From: an uncultured Roseburia sp. | GTDB lineage: Bacteria; Bacillota; Clostridia; Lachnospirales; Lachnospiraceae | Assembly: GCA_947564765.1 (NCBI GenBank) | Contig: CANODN010000161.1 | Location: 1 to 5,256, forward strand | Direction of reading: 5' to 3' | Length of the DNA stretch: 5,256 nucleotides | Part shown: positions 1 through 3,446 of the stretch, in pieces | How the letters are laid out: each line of letters opens with the position of its first letter | Position numbering within the stretch: position 1 is the first letter of the stretch | The notes under the pieces: model-generated | What the model saw: the letters and a program-made list of their open reading frames with translations, nothing else | The model's database searches: none | Told to the model about the DNA's origin: nothing | Translations under genes and position numbers: made by a program

Positions 1-75
1 TCCAGTCCAATTTCTTTTGCCTTTAAGACAAAATTTTCATTATGTAATCCCAAACCATAATGGGGGTGCCCCGAA
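1..75 (-). pseudogene. minus-strand coding remnant at the window edge, family uncertain
   Basis: Read on the minus strand, one frame from about 75 down to base 1 is open and protein-like, giving GHPHYGLGLHNENF followed by VLKAKEIGLD and running off the left edge. The same frame stays open further upstream, but there it is antisense to the plus-strand gene, so the real coding part probably begins near 60-75. The GLGL plus helix with ENF and KAKEIGLD could be the core helix of a nitroreductase-like flavoprotein or the G-box of a GHKL ATPase; I cannot decide. There is no start codon or ribosome site for it in the window. It is best read as the cut 3' part of a gene joined head-on to another broken gene. 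Confidence 0.35.
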
Positions 76-233
76 AAGATACTACAAAGCTTTCCGCTAC
101 AGAAAGCACAAAGAAAAACGAAGGTGTCGTATACGAGAAGAGTTCTTCTACCAAAAGCAGTAATTATGTAAAAGATAATACTGCAATCGTCAATAAGTTA
201 AAAGCAGATGCAGAGGCAAGAATCTCCAGATGA
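60..233 (+). pseudogene. upstream (N-terminal) fragment of the frameshifted gene at 230-616
   Basis: From the ATG at 60 this frame reads 57 codons to a TGA at 231-233. The product is rich in Lys, Ser and Thr (for example STKKNEGVVYEKSSSTK) and ends with KLKADAEARIS. Adding one base in the CC run at 226-227 turns the ending ISR-stop into ISQMKNLVSQMM, which continues straight into the next frame, so these are two halves of one gene. The ATG at 60 has no ribosome site and sits at the edge of the minus-strand remnant, so it is probably not the natural start. A Ser/Thr/Lys-rich N-terminus before a helical domain suggests a flexible tail. Function is unknown. Confidence 0.6.
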
Positions 234-616
234 AAAACCTCGTATCACAGATGATGTCACAGCAGGGTTCTACCATCGGCAAGGCTGACAGTATGTGGCG
301 GTTTTTAGCAGATGGCAATTTCACTGTTTCTGCTGACGTAAAGGCACAGGCACAGAAAGATATTGCAGATGACGGTTACTGGGGCGTAGAGCAGACTTCT
401 GACCGTATCGTAGATTTTGCAAAAGCGCTTAGCGGCGGTGATTCCGAGAAAGCGGACAAGATGATCGAAGCTTTCAAGAAAGGTTTTGAACAGGCTACCA
501 AGAGCTGGGGCAAAACACTTCCGGATATTTCTCAGAGAACCTATGATGCAGTAATGAAGAAATTAGATTCCTGGAAAAACGGAACGGAATCTGCTGCTTC
601 TGCCGACACCGAATAA
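230..616 (+). CDS. hypothetical protein, C-terminal part of a frameshifted gene
   Basis: The 128-residue frame is mostly helical and polar, with no signal peptide or membrane segment visible. After MKNLVSQMMSQQG comes SMWRFLADGNF, and the C-terminal half carries a compact pattern: DDGYWGVEQTSDRIVDFAKA (about 47-66), a helix with AFKKGFEQATKSWG (about 81-94), then ISQRTYDAVMKKLDSW. This pattern recalls a family of cytosolic proteins of unknown function (DUF5610-like, from memory and unverified). The ATG at 230 has no Shine-Dalgarno (GAATCTCCAG precedes it) and lies exactly where the upstream frame breaks, so it is an internal Met rather than the real start. A hairpin terminator follows at 682-708. 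The protein is either a degraded gene or one with a sequencing error. Confidence 0.7.
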   Translation: MKNLVSQMMSQQGSTIGKADSMWRFLADGNFTVSADVKAQAQKDIADDGYWGVEQTSDRIVDFAKALSGGDSEKADKMIEAFKKGFEQATKSWGKTLPDISQRTYDAVMKKLDSWKNGTESAASADTE

Positions 617-630
617 TGTTATCCAAAAAT

Positions 631-661
631 ACAGGAAATCTGTCTCTGACAGCTCTCCTGT
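631..661. terminator. hairpin between convergent genes, better placed to stop minus-strand transcripts
   Basis: ACAGGA (631-636) pairs with TCCTGT (656-661) and CTGTC (640-644) with GACAG (648-652), leaving a symmetric 3x3 internal loop and a TCT tip. On the plus strand it is followed by ATAAAAAG. On the minus strand it is followed by ATTTTTGG, which fits an intrinsic terminator for read-through from relQ. Confidence 0.45.
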
Positions 662-681
662 ATAAAAAGTATCAGGTATGC

Positions 682-710
682 AAAGAGTCCGGTAACCCGG
701 ACTCTTTTAT
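682..710. terminator. intrinsic terminator, likely bidirectional, between convergent genes
   Basis: An 11-bp perfect stem, AAAGAGTCCGG (682-692) with CCGGACTCTTT (697-707), has a TAAC tip. The A-run on the left and T-run on the right let it work in both directions. It sits 65 nt after the plus-strand hypothetical gene and 50 nt beyond the stop of relQ on the other strand, so it probably closes both transcription units. Confidence 0.85.
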
Positions 711-733
711 TTGCGCAGAAGGCATAAGCCAAG

Positions 734-753
734 TTGGAATGCCTTCATTCCAA
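734..753. repeat. 8-bp stem hairpin just after the relQ stop
   Basis: TTGGAATG (734-741) and CATTCCAA (746-753) form a perfect stem with a 4-nt tip, five bases beyond the relQ stop codon on the minus strand. No T-run follows on either strand, so it is more likely an RNA 3'-end stabilising hairpin than a terminator. Confidence 0.4.
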
Positions 754-757
754 TATA

Positions 758-1420
758 TTACAGATTCTGTTCCGCCTGCTCCTCCTTAGCCTTTAAGATT
801 GCTTCATTTAAACTCATCATCTTCGCATCCAGCATAGATACCAATCCAGAACATTCCCGCAGATCCCTGCTGATATATCCCGGCGCATTTCCTTCAAATT
901 TATAATAAATTTTGTGCTCAAGACTGGCCCAAAAATCCATTGCAATGGTACGGATCTGTATTTCTACTTTTGCATCCACCACCCGGTCCGATAAAAAAAT
1001 CGGAATCGTCACTAACATATGATAACTCTTATAACCGCTTTTCTTCGGGTGCTTGATATAATCCTTGATCGAGACTACCGTCAGGTCATTCTGTCTTCCG
1101 ATCATCTCTGCCAGACGGTATATATCCGGTATAAACGAACATACAATACGGATTCCGGCAATGTCATTGACAAATTCTGTCATATTAGAAATCGTACTTT
1201 CATGCCCGTTGCGTTTTAATTTCTTGACAATGCTCTCCGGCGACTTAATTCTGGATTTAATATATTCAATCGGATTATACTGATGAACATGCTGAAATTC
1301 ATCATTTAAAATCTCCAGCTTTGTCCCCACTTCCTTCAATGCACTGTTGTAAATAAGGATCATCGTTTTCCAACTGTCTACATCTTCTCCAATAGTAATA
1401 TTTTGTGTATGATGATTCAT
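758..1420 (-). CDS. relQ: small alarmone synthetase RelQ (GTP pyrophosphokinase)
   Basis: The 220-residue cytosolic enzyme would transfer pyrophosphate from ATP to GDP or GTP to make (p)ppGpp. It has only the RelA/SpoT synthetase domain, with no hydrolase, TGS or ACT domain, and its length fits Bacillus YjbM/RelQ (about 211). Visible motifs: RIKSPESIVKKL (57-68, ATP side); NDIAGIRIVC (85-94) with the catalytic Asp86; SGYKSYH (128-134) with Tyr130 for guanine stacking; and VEIQIRTIAMDFWASLEHK (152-170) with Glu153 for magnesium. The NPIEYIKSR stretch and WASLEHK favour the RelQ/SAS1 branch over RelP. The start is the ATG at 1418-1420, because GGAGG (1429-1433) lies 8 nt upstream. The in-frame ATG at 1474 has no ribosome site and lies at the predicted transcript start. 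The gene diverges from asnA. Confidence 0.92.
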   Translation of the reverse strand: MNHHTQNITIGEDVDSWKTMILIYNSALKEVGTKLEILNDEFQHVHQYNPIEYIKSRIKSPESIVKKLKRNGHESTISNMTEFVNDIAGIRIVCSFIPDIYRLAEMIGRQNDLTVVSIKDYIKHPKKSGYKSYHMLVTIPIFLSDRVVDAKVEIQIRTIAMDFWASLEHKIYYKFEGNAPGYISRDLRECSGLVSMLDAKMMSLNEAILKAKEEQAEQNL

Positions 1421-1428
1421 GTATAAAA

Positions 1429-1433
1429 CCTCC
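1429..1433 (-). promoter_or_regulatory. ribosome binding site that fixes the relQ start
   Basis: GGAGG on the minus strand, 8 nt before the ATG at 1418-1420. It rules out the longer in-frame start at 1474, which would add 18 residues. Confidence 0.85.
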
Positions 1434-1459
1434 AACACTATTATTTCATGACGCCCTGT

Positions 1460-1475
1460 TATGCCAAGTGTCATA
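1460..1475. promoter_or_regulatory. imperfect inverted repeat at the relQ transcript start, possible operator
   Basis: TATGCCAAGTGTCATA is a dyad with one mismatch (TATGCCA / TGTCATA), placed directly downstream of the predicted +1 (about 1476) of relQ. A repressor bound here would block initiation. No known consensus is recognised; this is inference from position and symmetry only. Confidence 0.25.
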
Positions 1476-1482
1476 CGTTATT

Positions 1483-1493
1483 ATTATAACACA
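1483..1493 (-). promoter_or_regulatory. relQ promoter, extended -10 element
   Basis: On the minus strand TGTTATAAT gives a perfect -10 (TATAAT, 1483-1488) preceded by a TGn extension. No good -35 is found at 16-18 nt, which is normal for extended -10 promoters. The implied +1 near 1476 leaves a leader of about 55 nt. Confidence 0.6.
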
Positions 1494-1534
1494 TTTCCTG
1501 ATGTTTTTGTTGATAAACTGGCAGGATTTTACAA

Positions 1535-1546
1535 ATTCTTAAGAAT
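1535..1546. promoter_or_regulatory. perfect 12-bp palindrome between the divergent relQ and asnA promoters
   Basis: ATTCTTAAGAAT is fully self-complementary. It ends about 20 nt before the asnA -35 and about 46 nt behind the relQ -10, a place where one regulator could act on both genes. It does not match CodY or a T-box element as I know them. In AT-rich DNA it may be chance. Confidence 0.3.
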
Positions 1547-1565
1547 CGGAGCAAAAAGATTGTCC

Positions 1566-1594
1566 TTGACTTCTTACCGGAAAAAATGCAAAAT
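1566..1594 (+). promoter_or_regulatory. probable asnA promoter
   Basis: TTGACT (1566-1571) matches the -35 consensus at five of six positions. At 17-nt spacing lies CAAAAT (1589-1594), with TG just before it. This would start transcription near 1601, leaving a leader of about 28 nt, far too short for a T-box riboswitch. Confidence 0.5.
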
Positions 1595-1628
1595 AAACGA
1601 TAGAAACCATACATAAGGAGTTGTTATT

Positions 1629-2639
1629 ATGAAACAATTTATTATTCCAACAGATTATGAATCTGCGCTGAATCTGCATGACACACAGATTGCCATTAAG
1701 ACCGTAAAAGATTTCTTTCAGAACCTGTTATCTGCCCGTTTAAATCTGGCCCGGGTGTCTGCACCTCTCTTTGTAGATCCGGACACTGGATTAAACGACA
1801 ATTTAAACGGCGTAGAACGTCCGGTTTCCTTTGGCATCAAGGAAATGAATGACAAACCGGCAGAAGTCGTTCACTCCCTTGCCAAATGGAAGCGCTATGC
1901 GCTGCAGAAATACGGCTTTGCTGTGGGAGAAGGCCTTTACACCGATATGAATGCGATACGCCGGGATGAAGAAACAGACAACATCCATTCTATTTTTGTA
2001 GACCAGTGGGATTGGGAAAAAATCATCCACAAAGAAGACCGGACACTGGATTTTCTGCAGGATACGGTACGGACTGTTTACAAATGTCTTCGGAAAACCG
2101 AGAAATATATGTCCATTCAGTATGATTATATTGAGGAGATCCTGCCTCACGATATTTTCTTTGTTACGACAAGCGAACTGGAAAGTATGTTCCCGGAAGT
2201 TTCGCCAAAAGAGCGGGAATATCGGATTGCAAAAGAAAAAGGAGCTGTCTGCATTATGCAGATCGGCGATGTGCTGGAAAACGGCGAGCCCCATGACGGC
2301 CGTGCGCCGGACTATGACGACTGGGCATTAAATGCCGACATCGTCGTATATTATCCGGTTCTTGACATTGCCCTTGAACTGTCCTCCATGGGAATCCGTG
2401 TGGACAAAGATGCACTGCTCTCCCAGCTGGAGAAAGCCGGCTGTCCGGAACGTGCGAATCTGCCGTTCCAGAAGGCCGTCATTGACGGTACTCTTCCCTT
2501 TACCATCGGCGGAGGAATCGGACAGTCCCGGATTTGTATGTTCTTCTTGCGAAAGGCTCATATTGGAGAGGTTCAGTCTTCTCTCTGGCCGAAGGCAGAT
2601 GCAGATGCCTGTGCCGAAAACGGAATATTATTGCTGTAA
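1629..2639 (+). CDS. asnA: aspartate--ammonia ligase (asparagine synthetase A)
   Basis: The 336-residue cytosolic enzyme makes asparagine from aspartate, ammonia and ATP through an aspartyl-AMP intermediate, releasing AMP and PPi. The fold is that of class II aminoacyl-tRNA synthetases. The N-terminus matches AsnA (IIPTDYESALNLHDTQIAIK), followed by the substrate loop GLNDNLNGVERPV (54-66), the GEGLYTDMNAIRRDE region (100-114), VDQWDWE (124-130) and the C-terminal ATP motif GGGIGQSR (294-301). Length is close to the E. coli enzyme (330), and no key stretch is missing. AGGAG (1616-1620) sits 8 nt before the ATG. The gene is monocistronic: its own promoter lies upstream and a strong terminator begins 4 nt after the stop. 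It uses free ammonia, unlike glutamine-dependent AsnB. Confidence 0.97.
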   Translation: MKQFIIPTDYESALNLHDTQIAIKTVKDFFQNLLSARLNLARVSAPLFVDPDTGLNDNLNGVERPVSFGIKEMNDKPAEVVHSLAKWKRYALQKYGFAVGEGLYTDMNAIRRDEETDNIHSIFVDQWDWEKIIHKEDRTLDFLQDTVRTVYKCLRKTEKYMSIQYDYIEEILPHDIFFVTTSELESMFPEVSPKEREYRIAKEKGAVCIMQIGDVLENGEPHDGRAPDYDDWALNADIVVYYPVLDIALELSSMGIRVDKDALLSQLEKAGCPERANLPFQKAVIDGTLPFTIGGGIGQSRICMFFLRKAHIGEVQSSLWPKADADACAENGILLL

Positions 2640-2642
2640 GAT

Positions 2643-2681
2643 AAAAATCCTGCTGCTTTGCTCAAAGCAGCGGGATTTTTT
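2643..2681 (+). terminator. intrinsic terminator of asnA
   Basis: The arm at 2643-2660 (A-run, ATCCTGCTGCTTTG) pairs with 2663-2680 (CAAAGCAGCGGGAT plus T-run) with one G-T wobble and a 2-nt tip. A run of six T follows the GC-rich core. The flanking A-run could let it act on the other strand too. Confidence 0.92.
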
Positions 2682-2693
2682 ATAAAGTTTACA

Positions 2694-2722
2694 TTGCTTT
2701 TGCTATTCTTTTGTGTTATTAT
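2694..2722 (+). promoter_or_regulatory. possible promoter upstream of toxin unit 1
   Basis: TTGCTT (2694-2699), a 17-nt spacer ending in TGT, then TATTAT (2717-2722) resembles a sigma-A promoter with an extended -10. It would give toxin 1 a leader of about 160 nt. Nothing equivalent precedes unit 2, and the tract is AT-rich, so it may be chance. Apart from this and a faint repeat remnant at 2761-2780, I see nothing between the asnA terminator and 2810. Confidence 0.3.
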
Positions 2723-2823
2723 TTCCAAAAATATATTTTCTTTCAAGCAAATCATAATTGTCACTCTGTTCTGACATCATCTACCTGAAACTAAATTTCT
2801 AAATTATTTCACTCTGACAATCA

Positions 2824-2829
2824 TATATT
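2824..2829 (+). promoter_or_regulatory. possible -10 box of toxin gene 1 in the conserved left box
   Basis: TATATT lies in the part of the left box kept in both units. It has no recognisable -35 at normal spacing. The best candidate, TTTCAC (2807-2812; TTGCAC in unit 2), is only 11 nt away. A transcript from here would start near 2836, at the GGGCAGCCGG stretch. Confidence 0.35.
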
Positions 2830-2855
2830 TAACCGGGCAGCCGGGGGACGTGCTG

Positions 2856-2881
2856 CACCTGATCCGAGCCTGTCGGAGGTG
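2856..2881 (+). promoter_or_regulatory. leader hairpin hiding the toxin 1 Shine-Dalgarno
   Basis: TCCGA (2863-2867) pairs with TCGGA (2873-2877), and CACC (2856-2859) with GGTG (2878-2881) across a 3-nt bulge. The ribosome site GGAGG (2875-2879), 9 nt before the ATG at 2889, is wholly inside the 3' arm. Such sequestration is typical of type I toxin mRNAs. Confidence 0.55.
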
Positions 2882-2888
2882 GTGCCTT

Positions 2889-2972
2889 ATGAGTACATAT
2901 GAGGAATTTATGATAATTCTGACCATAGGTCTGTTTATTATTTCCATTCTGAATTATACAAATAAGAAATAG
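2889..2972 (+). CDS. holin-like type I toxin peptide, copy 1
   Basis: The ORF encodes a 27-residue peptide. It begins MSTYEEFM, followed by a single hydrophobic membrane segment (about residues 8-21, IILTIGLFIISIL) and a polar, basic tail (NYTNKK). The MSTYE start plus one short helix and lysine tail is the signature of the Hol-Tox family of putative holin-like toxins, related to Bacillus TxpA. Known members insert in the cytoplasmic membrane and are silenced by an antisense RNA. GGAGG (2875-2879) precedes the start at 9 nt. A minus-strand promoter lies about 100 nt beyond the stop, pointing back at the gene. It is 19 of 25 identical to copy 2 over the shared length. Toxicity is inferred from the family; the ORF and gene order are seen directly. 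Confidence 0.85.
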   Translation: MSTYEEFMIILTIGLFIISILNYTNKK

Positions 2973-3069
2973 CCGTCCTGCTCCCAAGAAAAGTAGACGG
3001 CTATTTCAAATAGTTCAAAACTTATTCGCCGGGTTGGGTGAAGTGCACTCACCTTCCGGCTGTCCTGTT
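2958..3069 (-). ncRNA. predicted antisense antitoxin RNA 1
   Basis: From the promoter at 3076-3104 a transcript would start with an A at about 3069 and run leftward for about 110 nt. It first forms a hairpin (GCCGG 3028-3032 with CCGGC 3056-3060, inner GGTG/CACC), then the long stem at 2966-3007, and ends in a U-rich stretch inside the last codons of toxin 1. It is therefore complementary to the 3' end of the toxin mRNA, like RatA to txpA. Boundaries are predicted from promoter and terminator positions, not measured. Confidence 0.65.
2966..3007. terminator. convergent hairpin at the toxin 1 stop, terminator of antitoxin RNA 1
   Basis: GAAATAGCCGTC (2966-2977) pairs perfectly with GACGGCTATTTC (2996-3007) around an 18-nt loop. 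The toxin stop codon (2970-2972) is inside the left arm. On the minus strand TTATTTG follows, fitting termination of the antisense RNA. On the plus strand there is no T-run, so the toxin mRNA may read through. Confidence 0.65.
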
Positions 3070-3075
3070 AAGTGT

Positions 3076-3104
3076 ATTATATGCAATAGCCCGTAAAATT
3101 GCAA
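3076..3104 (-). promoter_or_regulatory. promoter of antitoxin RNA 1
   Basis: On the minus strand TTGCAA (3099-3104), a 17-nt spacer and TATAAT (3076-3081) form a near-consensus sigma-A promoter. The same elements with the same spacing occur at 3416-3444, while most of the spacer differs between the copies. That is good evidence that the boxes are under selection. Confidence 0.85.
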
Positions 3105-3159
3105 CACTAAATTGAAATACTATTTCGATACAGCCACAACCATTGCACTCTGACAATCA

Positions 3160-3165
3160 TATATT
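3160..3165 (+). promoter_or_regulatory. possible -10 box of toxin gene 2 in the conserved left box
   Basis: TATATT occupies the same place as in unit 1. TTGCAC (3143-3148) lies only 11 nt upstream, whereas the antitoxin promoter of the same unit has TTGCAA at 17 nt. If this is the toxin promoter it should be weak or need an activator. Confidence 0.35.
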
Positions 3166-3201
3166 TAACCGGGCGGCCGGGAAGGCGTGCAGTCATCCGT
3201 T

Positions 3202-3219
3202 CCTATTCTATAGAAAGGG
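3202..3219 (+). promoter_or_regulatory. leader hairpin over the toxin 2 ribosome site
   Basis: CCT (3202-3204) and TTC (3206-3208) pair with GGG (3217-3219, one wobble) and GAA (3213-3215) around a TATA tip, with one A-A mismatch. The ribosome site AAAGGG (3214-3219), 10 nt before the ATG at 3230, is in the 3' arm. This is a weaker version of the unit 1 arrangement with an unrelated sequence. Confidence 0.4.
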
Positions 3220-3229
3220 TGAAGCGCTT

Positions 3230-3307
3230 ATGAGTACATACGAAGAATTTATGGTCATTCTGACTGTTGCCTTGCTCATTATGGCAATTCTGAACTATAA
3301 AAAATAA
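3230..3307 (+). CDS. holin-like type I toxin peptide, copy 2
   Basis: The ORF encodes a 25-residue peptide. MSTYEEFM is followed by a hydrophobic segment (about 8-21, VILTVALLIMAIL) and the tail NYKK. It has the same family signature as copy 1 (Hol-Tox, TxpA-like). The N-terminus is identical at the protein level, though codons differ (TAT/TAC, GAG/GAA). Substitutions in the membrane helix are all hydrophobic or small, as expected from selection on a membrane peptide. The ribosome site is weaker than in copy 1. The AAAAAATAA end of the gene provides, on the other strand, the T-run of the antitoxin terminator, so toxin C-terminus and antitoxin terminator share the same bases. A membrane toxin role is inferred from family and layout. 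Confidence 0.85.
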   Translation: MSTYEEFMVILTVALLIMAILNYKK

Positions 3308-3409
3308 GCAAGCCGCCTTGTCTCTTGGCGGAGTAGGCAGCTTGCTTATGTAATCTGTTAACTTTGCACCGGAGCGGATAGGCTTCATCTATCTTCCGGC
3401 TGTCCTGTT
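3298..3409 (-). ncRNA. predicted antisense antitoxin RNA 2
   Basis: It would start with an A near 3409, 7 nt after the -10, and run about 110 nt leftward. It forms a first hairpin (CCGG 3369-3372 with CCGG 3396-3399, inner GATAG/CTATC) and then a terminator stem at 3304-3349 followed by TTTTTT inside the last toxin codons. Only the first 15 nt or so match antitoxin RNA 1 closely; the rest has diverged while keeping both hairpins. Transcripts of the minus-strand operon at 3447 and beyond may run into it. Confidence 0.68.
3304..3349 (-). terminator. terminator of antitoxin RNA 2, probably also of the minus-strand operon
   Basis: ATAAGCAAGC (3304-3313) pairs perfectly with GCTTGCTTAT (3340-3349). 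After one mismatch GCC/GGC continues to an 18-nt loop, the same loop length as in unit 1. An alternative inner stem is CCGCC/GGCGG (3313-3317 with 3327-3331). On the minus strand six T follow, giving a classic intrinsic terminator. It is the first strong one downstream of the operon ending at 3447. Confidence 0.78.
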
Positions 3410-3415
3410 AAGTGT

Positions 3416-3444
3416 ATTATATGGAATAAACCATAAAATTGCAA
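3416..3444 (-). promoter_or_regulatory. promoter of antitoxin RNA 2
   Basis: TTGCAA (3439-3444), 17 nt, TATAAT (3416-3421) on the minus strand. The -35 box lies 2 bases beyond the stop codon of the minus-strand gene (3447-3449), so promoter and gene end are packed together. Confidence 0.85.
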
Positions 3445-3446
3445 CA

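Larger units (their letters stand above)
2810..3116. repeat. tandem unit 1 of the toxin/antisense RNA module
   Basis: The unit is bounded by a 36-nt left box (2810-2845) and a right box (3053-3083 plus 3094-3116). The left box differs from that of unit 2 at one base. The right-box segments are identical to those at 3393-3423 and 3434-3456, while the 10 nt between them differ. The sequence between the boxes is conserved mainly in the peptide N-terminus. Left and right boxes also contain related inverted sequences: TTAACCGGGCAGCCGG (2829-2844) against the complement of 3056-3071, 14 of 16 identical. Confidence 0.85.

Noticed and set aside
1475..1628. T-box or other riboswitch in front of asnA
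   Set aside because: The predicted asnA leader is only about 28 nt, and no specifier-loop, T-box sequence or antiterminator is visible.
1803..2294. A 163-codon minus-strand ORF inside asnA
   Set aside because: It is the antisense shadow of a clear, complete AsnA coding sequence and shows no motif of its own.
3203..3388. A 61-codon minus-strand ORF across toxin unit 2
   Set aside because: It lies antisense to the MSTYEEFM peptide, has no ribosome site and an irregular composition. The bases are better explained by the toxin gene and the antisense RNA.
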